Shown in pieces: positions 19,675-27,906 of a stretch of DNA of 64,000 nucleotides. Below the pieces are notes generated by a model that saw nothing but the letters and a program-made list of their open reading frames with translations, had not been told where the DNA came from and searched no databases. Source of the stretch: Roseibium algicola (GTDB lineage Bacteria > Pseudomonadota > Alphaproteobacteria > Rhizobiales > Stappiaceae); the NCBI RefSeq assembly GCF_001999245.1, contig NZ_CP019630.1, forward strand, positions 992,001 through 1,056,000, written 5' to 3'. Position numbers and translations under genes: made by a program. Numbering within the stretch: the stretch's first letter is position 1; every line of letters begins with the position of its first letter.

Positions 19675-20730
19675 TCAGAGCCCTTCGTCCCAGGACCTCA
19701 GCGGTTCCGCACCGCGTGCGCGCAGGGCGTCGAAATAGGCCTTCAGCACGACACGGCCGGCATCGCCGGTCTGTTCCAGCCACGGTTCCACGATATTCGG
19801 CAGTCCGTTCACCCAGGCGGTTTTTTCTGCTTCCGGCAGTTCGTGGATCGTCAGACCCGCTTCCTGCATTTCCTTGAGTGCTCGCGTGGCAAGATCCTCG
19901 ACATATTGACCGTGTGCCGCGGAAGTTGCCTTCGCAGCTTCCCGGAAGGCGGCCTGGACCGGTTCCGGCAGACCGTCGAAGAAGTCCTTGTTGGCCGCGA
20001 TGCCGCCGAAATACATCGAGCCGATGCCCACGCGGGTGAGTTCCGGCGCGACTTCATAGACGCGGGTCGGCAGAATGCCCGACGCGAAGGACAGCGTACC
20101 TTCGGTCACGCCGGTCTGGATGTTGGTGTAATAGGTCGTCAGTGCACCATCGACCGGCGTTGCCCCCGTCCCGCGCAACCAGTTGGCCGAGGTTCCCGGG
20201 GCGTTGAGCTTGCGGTTTTCAAGATCCTTCATGGAGTTGACCGGGAAGGTGGCATAGATGTCGTAGCTGTCGGTGATGAGCGATGACAGATGAACCATGC
20301 CGTTTTCCGCCCAGCTGTCACGCAGCTCCGGTAGGTTTGCCGAAAGATCATCGAAGATCTCGATGATCATCTTGTGGTCTTCCGTGGCAAACGGCGTGAA
20401 ATAGGTCACGTTCTGGAGCGGCATGTTCGCACCTTCCCAGACGGTGCCGACCATGCCTACATCGACGATGCCGTCCATGACGGCTTCACGCGTGTCGGTG
20501 AATTTGTAGAGCGTGCCGGCATAGGACTCCACCCAGTCGACCTTGTATTCGCCGGCGGCTTCCAGGATCCGGTTCACTTCCGGCTGGAAGGTGTTCTTCA
20601 TCGCATAGACCCAGATGTTCTGTTCCGGATGCGACGAACCGATATTGACCGTGATCGCCTGTTGCGCGGCGGCGAGGCCGGCAGAACTGGCCAGCATGGC
20701 CGTTGCGGTTGCCAATGTTACGAACTTCAT
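19675..20730 (-). CDS. dctP: TRAP transporter periplasmic substrate-binding protein DctP
   Basis: 351-aa extracytoplasmic binding protein with a signal peptide (MKFVTLATATAMLASSAGLA, cleavage probably after AAA). The sequence SHPEQNIWVYAMKNTFQPEV is the usual ligand-domain opening, and NRKLNAPGTSANWLRGTGAT holds the conserved Arg-containing region where TRAP proteins clamp a carboxylate. GGGAGG precedes the ATG. It lies 48 bases after the large molybdenum subunit gene, implying import of the substrate (or a product) of that enzyme. Confidence 0.9.
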   Translation of the reverse strand: MKFVTLATATAMLASSAGLAAAQQAITVNIGSSHPEQNIWVYAMKNTFQPEVNRILEAAGEYKVDWVESYAGTLYKFTDTREAVMDGIVDVGMVGTVWEGANMPLQNVTYFTPFATEDHKMIIEIFDDLSANLPELRDSWAENGMVHLSSLITDSYDIYATFPVNSMKDLENRKLNAPGTSANWLRGTGATPVDGALTTYYTNIQTGVTEGTLSFASGILPTRVYEVAPELTRVGIGSMYFGGIAANKDFFDGLPEPVQAAFREAAKATSAAHGQYVEDLATRALKEMQEAGLTIHELPEAEKTAWVNGLPNIVEPWLEQTGDAGRVVLKAYFDALRARGAEPLRSWDEGL

Positions 20731-20778
20731 GATTTTCCTCCCTGCATTCGGAGCCTTATCCTCCCAGGCTCCTCTGGT

Positions 20779-23160
20779 TCAGTCATTCAAGGTTCCAAGT
20801 GCTCTCACGATCCGTTCAGGCGTGAACGGCATTTCTGTCACTTGCGCGCCCATGGGCCGCAGGGCGTCGTTGATCGCATTCATGACGGCGGCCGGAGACC
20901 CGGCAGTGCCCGCCTCGCCCGCGCCCTTGGCCCCGAGCAGGCTCTCCCCCGTCGGCGTTTCAACGTGACCGATGATCATGTCGGGCATTTCAGCCGCCAT
21001 CGGCACGAGGTAGTCTGCCATCGAGCCGTTCAGGAGCTGGCCTTCCGCGTCGTAGTGGATTTCCTCGAACAGCGCTCCACCGAGCCCCTGAACGATGCCA
21101 CCCCGGATCTGCTCGTCAACGAGAAGCGGGTTGATCACCCGCCCGCAATCCTCGACGCACCAATGCTTCAGCAGCTTCACGATGCCGGTCTCCGTATCGA
21201 CCTCGAGGTAGGAGGCCTGGACGCCGTTGGTGAAGGCAAAGGGGTATTCGGACGTAATGAAGTGCCGTGTCTGGACAAGCTCCCGCGGCAGGCCCTTCGG
21301 CAATGTGTCGCCGCGGAAGTAGACGATCCGGCCGAGCTCCTCGAGCGGCATGCGGGCTTCGCCTGAAGTGCTGTCGACCACAGCGCCGTCGCGGATGTCG
21401 AGCTGCGCCTGATCGGCCTGGAGCATGGAAGCGGCCACCTCAAGGATGGAATCGCGAAGCGCCCGCGCCGCCTGCAGCGCAGCCTCGCCGCCGATACCGG
21501 CCCCGCGCGACGCCCAGGTGCCGCCACCGTAGGGCGTCACTTGTGTATCACCGGTAATGACGCGCACACGCGCAGGGGACACGCCAAGACCCTCGGCAAC
21601 CACCTGGCTCAGCATCGCCTCGGTGCCCTGCCCCTGTTCGGTTACGCCGGACAGGGCGACGATCGATCCGTCCGGATCCATCCGCACCGTGCAACCGTCT
21701 TGTGCCGAAATGCGCGCGCCGCCGATACCGTACATGAAGGGCGAGGGATTGGTCAGCTCGATGAAGCTTGCAATACCGATGCCCCTGTAGATGCCCTTCT
21801 TGCGGAGCTCTGCCTGTTCGGCTCGCAAGCCGTCGTAGTCCATCAGCTCCAGAAGCTTGTCCATGGAGGCGTGATGCGACAGCCCCTCGAAACGCATGTT
21901 CGCGGGAGACGTCACCGGATAGGCATCATCCCTGAACATGTTGCGCCGGCGGATCTCGACCGGGTCCATGCCGATTTCGGCGGCCGCCATATCCACCAGG
22001 CCTTCGGTGATCGCAACCGCGATCGGATGGCCGACTGCCCGGTACTGGCAGGTCGGCGTCTTGTTCTGGAAGACGACTGTGGTCCTGGCCCGGTAATTCT
22101 GGAAGTCATAGGGGCCACCGCAGAGGTTCACCACCTGGTTGCCTTCGATGGCGGAGGTGCGCGGATAGACCGAATATGGGCCGATCGCCGTCCAGTCATC
22201 GACATCCATGGCGAGGATCCGGCCGTCTTCTCCAACTGCAATCTTCGCCTCGATCTGATGATCGCGGGCGTGGATGTCGCTGGAGAAACTTTCCAGCCGG
22301 TCGGCAATGAATTTCACCGGCCGTTTCATGATCTTGGCGATTGCCGCCGTCGCCATTTCGTCCGGATAGACATGCACCTTGATGCCGTAGGAGCCGCCGA
22401 CATCCTCGCAGATGACACGGACCCGGCTTTCCGGCAGGTCGAGATGAGTGGCCAGAACTGTCTGGATCATGTGGGGCGCTTGCGTCGCATGCCAGGCGGT
22501 CATCTGTTCCTCGGCCGGGTTCCAGTCGACCAGGATCGAGCGCGGCTCCAGCGTCACGCCCGTGTGCCGTCCGGTGACGAAGCGCGCCGAGACGACCTTG
22601 TGCGCGGTCCGGAAGGTTTCGTCCACGTCCCCCTGTTCGTGCAGGCGCCGGAAGGCGAGGTTGTCGCCCATTTCCGGATGCAGCACCGGCGTTTCAGGAT
22701 CGAGCGCGGTCATCATGTCGGTGACGACGTCCAGTTGCTCGTAGTCAACATCGACAAGAGCCGCACCATCCTCGGCAGCAGCGCGAGAGGTCGCGACAAC
22801 GGCTGCCACCGGTTCGCCGACCCAGCAGGCTCGGTCAACGGCAATCGCGTGTTCCGGCGGCGATTTCAGGCCTTTCAGATGGGCGAGCACAGCAACCCAT
22901 GGCTTGCAGACCTCGGCGATGTCCTGGCCCGTGAAGACCCGGAGCACACCCTTCACCGCTTTTGCATCCTCGGCGTCGATACTGTTGATCTTCGCGTGCG
23001 CGAAGGGCGAGCGCACAAAAGCGACATGGACCATGCGCGGCAGCACGATGTCGTCCACATAGACGCCGCGCCCCTGGACCAGACGCCGGGCATTGGGCCT
23101 GGGGACCGTCTTGCCGATATAGGAATTGGGCCGGTCCGGATTACCGAATTGAATGGTCAT
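20779..23160 (-). CDS. Molybdenum hydroxylase large subunit (xanthine dehydrogenase/CoxL family), atypical active-site loop
   Basis: 793-aa catalytic subunit binding molybdenum-cytosine-dinucleotide-type cofactor. Family features are YIGKTVPRPNARRLVQGRGV, CEDVGGSYGIKVHVYPDEMA, ALSGVTEQGQGTEAMLSQVV and the catalytic-Glu loop GAKGAGEAGTAGSPAAVMNA near residue 755. The loop that is AYxCSFR in true CO dehydrogenase and AYRGAGR in form II/aldehyde oxidases reads CQYRAVGHPIA (about residues 371-381), and GGGFG is GGSYG. So it is not a CO dehydrogenase; an aldehyde or N-heterocycle hydroxylase is plausible. Its start overlaps the 2Fe-2S subunit by ATGA. Confidence 0.88.
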   Translation of the reverse strand: MTIQFGNPDRPNSYIGKTVPRPNARRLVQGRGVYVDDIVLPRMVHVAFVRSPFAHAKINSIDAEDAKAVKGVLRVFTGQDIAEVCKPWVAVLAHLKGLKSPPEHAIAVDRACWVGEPVAAVVATSRAAAEDGAALVDVDYEQLDVVTDMMTALDPETPVLHPEMGDNLAFRRLHEQGDVDETFRTAHKVVSARFVTGRHTGVTLEPRSILVDWNPAEEQMTAWHATQAPHMIQTVLATHLDLPESRVRVICEDVGGSYGIKVHVYPDEMATAAIAKIMKRPVKFIADRLESFSSDIHARDHQIEAKIAVGEDGRILAMDVDDWTAIGPYSVYPRTSAIEGNQVVNLCGGPYDFQNYRARTTVVFQNKTPTCQYRAVGHPIAVAITEGLVDMAAAEIGMDPVEIRRRNMFRDDAYPVTSPANMRFEGLSHHASMDKLLELMDYDGLRAEQAELRKKGIYRGIGIASFIELTNPSPFMYGIGGARISAQDGCTVRMDPDGSIVALSGVTEQGQGTEAMLSQVVAEGLGVSPARVRVITGDTQVTPYGGGTWASRGAGIGGEAALQAARALRDSILEVAASMLQADQAQLDIRDGAVVDSTSGEARMPLEELGRIVYFRGDTLPKGLPRELVQTRHFITSEYPFAFTNGVQASYLEVDTETGIVKLLKHWCVEDCGRVINPLLVDEQIRGGIVQGLGGALFEEIHYDAEGQLLNGSMADYLVPMAAEMPDMIIGHVETPTGESLLGAKGAGEAGTAGSPAAVMNAINDALRPMGAQVTEMPFTPERIVRALGTLND

Positions 23161-23657
23161 GCGGCCCCCTTATGTGCGCGGACACGCGCTACCGATTCAA
23201 CCGCGTCCACGATGGCTTCGTAGCCGGTGCAGCGGCAGTAATTGCCCGACAGATGTTCGCGGATCTGATCGCGTGACGGCATGCCGCCGGCCTCCAGCAG
23301 CTCGTTAATGGCAACCAGCATGCCGGGCGTGCAGAAGCCGCACTGGAGCGCATTGCGCTCGACAAAGACGTCCTGAAGATCCTTTATCGCGCCCAGGTCC
23401 GACAGGCCTTCCACTGTCCAGACGTCGGCACCGTCCGCCTGGGCGGCCAGCATCAGGCAGCCCCGCACGGCTTTGCCATCGACCTTCAGTGTACAGGCAC
23501 CGCAGACACCGTGTTCGCAGCTTGCATGGGCGCCGGTAAGGCCAAGCTCGCCGCGCAGGAAATCAACGAGATGCTGACCTGCCGGAACACGCGCCTCGAC
23601 GGGCTCCCCGTTAACGGTCAGGCTGATGTCGATCTTGTCGCGGAACATCTCCGTCAT
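23157..23657 (-). CDS. Molybdenum hydroxylase small subunit, [2Fe-2S] protein (CoxS-like)
   Basis: 166 aa with both [2Fe-2S] clusters: plant-ferredoxin type in CEHGVCGACTLKVDGKAVRG and the all-alpha domain pair CGFCTPGM and CRCTGYEAIV. Electrons pass from the molybdenum site through these clusters to FAD. Overlaps both neighbours by four bases (ATGA), so the three subunits are translationally coupled. Confidence 0.94.
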   Translation of the reverse strand: MTEMFRDKIDISLTVNGEPVEARVPAGQHLVDFLRGELGLTGAHASCEHGVCGACTLKVDGKAVRGCLMLAAQADGADVWTVEGLSDLGAIKDLQDVFVERNALQCGFCTPGMLVAINELLEAGGMPSRDQIREHLSGNYCRCTGYEAIVDAVESVARVRAHKGAA

Positions 23658-24487
23658 GCGTTTCCTCCCTCGATCCTGGCGGCGGCGCGGCGTAAGAGGA
23701 CACCGGCAAGGTGGCGGCGGTAAGCGGCACTTGCCTGGGTGTCCGACGGTGGGTCGATTTCCGCCTGAAGAGCCTGAACGGCGCCATCAATGTTGCCCTG
23801 GTCGAGAGCGGCCATGGCCCCTTCGGCAAGGACCGGCTTGGGTCCGACGGAAAAAAGCGACAGCCGGTGTCCATCGGCGCGCGTGACGAGGCACACTCCG
23901 GCAAGGGCATAGTCGCCGGATCTCCTGGCAACCTCTACGATGACCTGCTTTTCGCCGGGCTCTGCCTTCGGGACCGAGAGGCCGGTCAGGATTTCCCCCT
24001 CCTCGATGGCCGTTTCGAAAATGTCCTGAAAGAAATCTTCCACCGGTATGTCCCGCGAGCCGTTGAGGCCCTCCACATGTAGCGTGGCGCCAAGGGCCAG
24101 AACGCAGGCTGGAAACTCCGCAGCCGGATCGGCATGAGCCAGCGCACCACCCATGGTGCCGCGGTTGCGGATCGCAGCATGGGCGATGAATTCCACCGCC
24201 TGTGAAAGAAGCGGAGCAGACTGCCGGATCAGCGGGTTACGACCAATCTCCGCATGCGATGTCAGCGCGCCGATCCGCAGACCATCCTGCGTTTCGGTTA
24301 CCCCGGAAAGCTCGCTCAGGCGGGAAATGTCGATCAGGACGTCGCCTGCGGAGAGACGCAGGTTCAAGGCCGCAACCAGGCTCTGGCCACCTGCAAGCAC
24401 GCGGCCGTTGCCGTCGCTCGCGGCCAGCATTTCCAGCGCGTTGCGCAAACTGGATGCCCGGGCATAACCGCCCGCCGATGCCTTCAT
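23654..24487 (-). CDS. Molybdenum hydroxylase medium subunit, FAD-binding (CoxM-like)
   Basis: 277 aa. FAD-binding PCMH-type domain with LAGGQSLVAALNLRLSAGD and the second flavin motif RGTMGGALAHADPAAEFPAC; CO-dehydrogenase flavoprotein C-terminal domain follows. GGGAGGGAGACGCC precedes the ATG. First gene of the operon, divergent from the TetR regulator, with two palindromes between. Confidence 0.93.
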   Translation of the reverse strand: MKASAGGYARASSLRNALEMLAASDGNGRVLAGGQSLVAALNLRLSAGDVLIDISRLSELSGVTETQDGLRIGALTSHAEIGRNPLIRQSAPLLSQAVEFIAHAAIRNRGTMGGALAHADPAAEFPACVLALGATLHVEGLNGSRDIPVEDFFQDIFETAIEEGEILTGLSVPKAEPGEKQVIVEVARRSGDYALAGVCLVTRADGHRLSLFSVGPKPVLAEGAMAALDQGNIDGAVQALQAEIDPPSDTQASAAYRRHLAGVLLRRAAARIEGGNA

Positions 24488-24533
24488 GGCGTCTCCCTCC
24501 CGATTTCATCGCGACGCCCTCCAGCATCGCTTA

Positions 24534-24570
24534 TTGAGCATCTGCTCAACTTTATTGATCAGATGATCTA
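24534..24570. promoter_or_regulatory. Two tandem TetR-type operators
   Basis: TTGAGCATCTGCTCAA (24534-24549, arms perfect around 2 bases) and TTGATCAGATGATCTA (24555-24570, nearly perfect). Centres are 21 bp apart, two helical turns, in the divergent region between the hydroxylase operon and tetR. Size and symmetry fit two TetR dimers. Confidence 0.65.
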
Positions 24571-24632
24571 TAAAAATCGGAAGATTGCAAGTAGATTATT
24601 GCGTGCCGTATGAGGGAGGCAGGAAAAGGAAC

Positions 24633-25271
24633 ATGAATGGAATGACCGATGTCGCCGAAACGGGGGACACTTCCAGCCGTCGCAGGCTGCCCCCTTCCGA
24701 ACGCCGCCAGCAGATCGTTGAAGGTGCCGTCGCCTTCTTCGCCGAGGTCGGCCTTGACGGCAACACACGCGATCTCGCCAAGCGTATCGGCGTCACGCAA
24801 TCGCTGCTTTTCAACTATTTCGCCACCAAGGACGACCTCATAGAGGCGGTCTACGAAAAGGTGTACCTCGGTCGACTTTCTCCCGACTGGCCGGAGCGGC
24901 TGACCGACCGGGAAGTGCCGCTGCGTCGGCGCCTGCTCGATTTCTACACCGAATACAGCACACTCATCTTCCAGTACGAGTGGATGCGGATTTTCATGTT
25001 TTCCGGCCTTTATGGCGCAGAACTCAACCGCCGCTATCTCAAACATCTGGGTGACGTCATCCTGCTGCCGCTCCTGGGCGAGATCGAGCACGAGGCCAGT
25101 TCCGGCGTCTCACCGGTCATGGAAGATATCTGGAACCTGCACGGCGGCATCGTCTACATCGGCATCCGACAGCACATCTACCGAACCCCCTGCCCGGACG
25201 ATCCGTCCGAGGCCATATCAAGAGCGATCGACCGTTTCCTGCTGTCGTTCGGAATCAGTCCCTGCCCTTGA
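24633..25271 (+). CDS. TetR family transcriptional regulator
   Basis: N-terminal TetR helix-turn-helix: PPSERRQQIVEGAVAFFAEV, LDGNTRDLAKRIGVTQSLLF and NYFATKDDLIEAVYEKVYLG. The C-terminal ligand domain is divergent and uninformative. ATG at 24633 was chosen (AAGGA close upstream, conserved HTH 20 residues in); ATG at 24642 is an alternative and the upstream frame to 24585 has no support. Likely repressor of the molybdenum hydroxylase-TRAP operon and of itself. Confidence 0.9.
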   Translation: MNGMTDVAETGDTSSRRRLPPSERRQQIVEGAVAFFAEVGLDGNTRDLAKRIGVTQSLLFNYFATKDDLIEAVYEKVYLGRLSPDWPERLTDREVPLRRRLLDFYTEYSTLIFQYEWMRIFMFSGLYGAELNRRYLKHLGDVILLPLLGEIEHEASSGVSPVMEDIWNLHGGIVYIGIRQHIYRTPCPDDPSEAISRAIDRFLLSFGISPCP

Positions 25272-25317
25272 GCTGGTGCTGAAGAGGTTGTCCGCTGTTC
25301 AAGCGGCTCATTCTCAT

Positions 25318-25497
25318 TCACCGCACCCGGAGAGACACACGCGAGGCAAGGCTCCAAATCTGTTCCAAGCGCAGCTGGACAGTCGGAAACGCGATTTCGG
25401 TAACTTCGTGGAGAACAGAGATAACGTCGTTCCGGCTATTCCTCAGGTTTTTCAAGGACCGCATAGCGTCCACAAGCTCCCAGGCAGCTACACACAT
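25318..25497 (-). CDS. Possible small hypothetical protein, 59 aa
   Basis: An open frame of 59 codons on the minus strand, starting MCVAAWELVDAMRSLKNLRN, with GAGG eight bases before the ATG. It is rich in Leu, Val and Arg and could form amphipathic helices. It fills most of the 274-base gap between two convergent genes. I do not recognise it. It might be a real small gene, a decayed remnant or chance. Confidence 0.25.
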   Translation of the reverse strand: MCVAAWELVDAMRSLKNLRNSRNDVISVLHEVTEIAFPTVQLRLEQIWSLASRVSLRVR

Positions 25498-25544
25498 TCC
25501 GGGAACCTCAATCTTGCAGTGAGGTAAATCCAGCGGACAGCCCG

Positions 25545-26450
25545 TCAGATCAACATCCGCCGAGGCTCTTTCAAAAGACCCGCGTAATAGCTCAGGAAGC
25601 GCGCGGCGTCGGCGCCGTTGATGACCCTGTGGTCGTAGCTGAGATCGAGGGGCGCCATCTGGACGGGTTGGAAAGCCTCCCCGTCCCAGACGGGGGACAC
25701 TTCGGTGCGAGTGATGCCGAGTATGGCGACTTCGGGTGGGTTGACGATGGGTGTGAAGGCGGTGCCGCCGATCCCGCCGAGGTTGGTGATGGTCATGGAC
25801 GCACCGCCCATTTCATCAGGGCGCACCTTGCGCTCTTGTGCTCTGGAGGCAAGGTCGGCGATTTCCGCCGCGATCTGCCAGAGGCCTTTCCGGTCAACGT
25901 CCCGGATAACGGGCACCATCAGGCCGTGGGCGGTGTCGACCGCGATGCCAAGGTGCACGTAGTCCTTCAGGAACAGTGTCTTGCCGTCCGAGCTGAGAGA
26001 AGCGTTGAACTTCGGGAACTCCCGCAAGGCCTTCGACAAGGCTTTGGCATGGAAGGCCAGCGCCGTCAGCTTCACGCCGCGCTCGCCGGCTTCCGATCGC
26101 AATTCCTTGCGCAGGGCTTCAATGGCGGTCATCTCCGCGCGGTCGTGATGGGTGACGGCGGGAATGAGCCGCTGGGCCGCGGCCATGTTCTGTGCAGCAA
26201 CCTGCGCGAACCTTGAAACCGGTTCTTCCGTTATGGGGCCGGAAAGCGCGTGGTCGACGTCCCAGTACCCGCGGTCTCCTGTTTCAACTGGAGAAGCTGA
26301 GACCGAAGGCGACATCCCAGTATCGCCTTCGCCCTCCACATCCTCGCGGGCGATGGACGTGCGTCCGATGTCGCGCGCGAGTTTCTCTATGTCTATGCCC
26401 TTCTGCCGGGCCAGCGCCCTGACCGAAGGCGGTGCGATCACGTCGGACAT
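25545..26450 (-). CDS. E2 acyltransferase core of a 2-oxo acid/acetoin dehydrogenase complex, without lipoyl domain
   Basis: 301 aa. Residues 6-40 are a peripheral-subunit-binding domain (APPSVRALARQKGIDIEKLA). Residues about 75-301 are the catalytic domain with GLMVPVIRDVDRKGLWQIAA, ITNLGGIGGTAFTPIVNPPE and the active-site DHRVINGADAARF (His274). No lipoyl domain precedes it, although E2 proteins normally carry one. The missing domains are on the separate protein encoded at 27907-29250. AGGAGG lies five bases before the ATG at 26450. It is the last gene of the minus-strand arm. Confidence 0.88.
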   Translation of the reverse strand: MSDVIAPPSVRALARQKGIDIEKLARDIGRTSIAREDVEGEGDTGMSPSVSASPVETGDRGYWDVDHALSGPITEEPVSRFAQVAAQNMAAAQRLIPAVTHHDRAEMTAIEALRKELRSEAGERGVKLTALAFHAKALSKALREFPKFNASLSSDGKTLFLKDYVHLGIAVDTAHGLMVPVIRDVDRKGLWQIAAEIADLASRAQERKVRPDEMGGASMTITNLGGIGGTAFTPIVNPPEVAILGITRTEVSPVWDGEAFQPVQMAPLDLSYDHRVINGADAARFLSYYAGLLKEPRRMLI

Positions 26451-26459
26451 CTCCACCTC

Positions 26460-27890
26460 CTACCAGCTTGCCGAAATATACTGGGTTTCCATGAACTCCA
26501 GCATGCCTTCATGACCGCCTTCACGGCCAAGGCCGGACTGCTTGGTGCCGCCGAAGGGAGCCGCCGGATCGGAGACGAGGCCGCGGTTGAAGCCGACCAT
26601 GCCATAGTCCAGCTTTTCGCAGACCTGCAGGCCGCGTTTCATGTCCTTCGTGAAGACATAGGCAACCAGACCGTATTCCGTGTCGTTGGCTCTGCGGATC
26701 ACGTCGTCCTGATCGGTGAAGGTCTGGAGGGCGGCGACGGGCCCGAAGATTTCGTCGTGCACGCAGTCGGCCGTCTCGGGCACACCCGACAGAACCGTGG
26801 GCGGATAGAAAAAGCCCTTTCCGCCCGGCAGGTCGCCACCGACTTCGATCTTCGCCCCCTTCTCAACGGCATCACGAACGAAAACCGCAACCTTGTCGCG
26901 GGTTTCCGCATTGACCAGCGGGCCGACGTCCACATCCGGGTCAGATCCGTCACCGACCTTCAGTTTTTTCATGGCCTCGACAAGTCGGCGGGTAAAGTCG
27001 TCGGCAACGGCTTCGTGTACATAGATACGGTTGGCCGCCGTGCAGGCTTCACCGAGGTTGCGCATCTTGGCCAGCATCGTGCCCTGCACCGCCTCATCAA
27101 GGTCGGCATCGTCAAAGACGATCAGCGGTGCGTTGCCGCCAAGTTCCATCGCCGGTTTGAGAACCTGATCGGCCGCAGAATGCAGCAGCTTGCGGCCAAC
27201 CGCCGTGGAACCGGTGAAGGAGACGACGCGCACGCGCGGGTCGTGCAGCATGTGGTCGACAAGCGCGCCGGTGCGCTTGGAAGGCAGCACATTGACGAGG
27301 CCTGCCGGAACGCCGGCTTCTTCCAGGAGGGGCATGAGCGCCAGCATGGTCAGCGGTGTTTCGGAAGCCGGTTTGATGATCACCCCGCAGCCGGCGGCCA
27401 GAGCCGGAGCGATCTTGCGGGTGCCCATCGCCGCAGGATAGTTCCATGGCGTGACAAGAACCGCAAGGCCGGCAGGCTTGTGCTGCACGATGATGCGCGC
27501 GCCAGAGGCAGGCGCATGGGTGATGAGGCCGTCGGCGCGTACGGCTTCTTCGGCAAACCAGCGGAAGAATTCGGCGGCATAGGTCGCCTCGCCCATGGCG
27601 TCACTGCGCGCCTTGCCGTTTTCCAGCGTGATCATGCGGGCAAAGTCTTCCAGCCGCGCCGTCATCAATTCCCACGCCTTGCGGAGCACTTCAGAACGTT
27701 CGCGCGGCGTTTTGGCGGCCCATTTTGCCATCGCGGCTTCTGCGGCATCCAGCGCGGCATCCGCGTCCTTGATATCTGCGGACGCGACGGAGGCAAGCAC
27801 CTCTTCGGTTGCCGGGTTCAGAACGTCGAACCTTTCGCCGCTCGCTCCCGCGCACCAGGTGCCGTTAATGTAAAGATCTGTATGGTCCAT
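26460..27890 (-). CDS. NAD(P)-dependent aldehyde dehydrogenase (succinate-semialdehyde dehydrogenase-like)
   Basis: 476-aa ALDH. Motifs are VTPWNYPAAMGTRKIAPALA, SFTGSTAVGRKLLHSAADQV, the catalytic Glu in ELGGNAPLIVFDDADLDEAV, the catalytic Cys in MRNLGEACTAANRIYVHEAV and EIFGPVAALQTFTDQDDVIR. The C-terminus GGTKQSGLGREGGHEGMLEF places it nearest the succinate-semialdehyde (GabD) branch, though branch members act on several aldehydes. ATG at 27890 has GGGGA upstream. It sits between the two halves of the E2, suggesting it oxidises an aldehyde released by the complex. Confidence 0.9.
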   Translation of the reverse strand: MDHTDLYINGTWCAGASGERFDVLNPATEEVLASVASADIKDADAALDAAEAAMAKWAAKTPRERSEVLRKAWELMTARLEDFARMITLENGKARSDAMGEATYAAEFFRWFAEEAVRADGLITHAPASGARIIVQHKPAGLAVLVTPWNYPAAMGTRKIAPALAAGCGVIIKPASETPLTMLALMPLLEEAGVPAGLVNVLPSKRTGALVDHMLHDPRVRVVSFTGSTAVGRKLLHSAADQVLKPAMELGGNAPLIVFDDADLDEAVQGTMLAKMRNLGEACTAANRIYVHEAVADDFTRRLVEAMKKLKVGDGSDPDVDVGPLVNAETRDKVAVFVRDAVEKGAKIEVGGDLPGGKGFFYPPTVLSGVPETADCVHDEIFGPVAALQTFTDQDDVIRRANDTEYGLVAYVFTKDMKRGLQVCEKLDYGMVGFNRGLVSDPAAPFGGTKQSGLGREGGHEGMLEFMETQYISASW

Positions 27891-27906
27891 AATGGTCCCC
27901 ATGGGT

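Noticed and set aside
21541..23223. 560-codon open frame on the plus strand over the molybdenum hydroxylase genes
   Set aside because: Antisense shadow of the CoxL-like gene, with no protein-family features.
20779..24487. Calling the hydroxylase a carbon monoxide dehydrogenase (coxMSL)
   Set aside because: The AYxCSFR motif needed for the copper-molybdenum site is absent (QYRAVGHP instead) and no CO-specific accessory genes are present.
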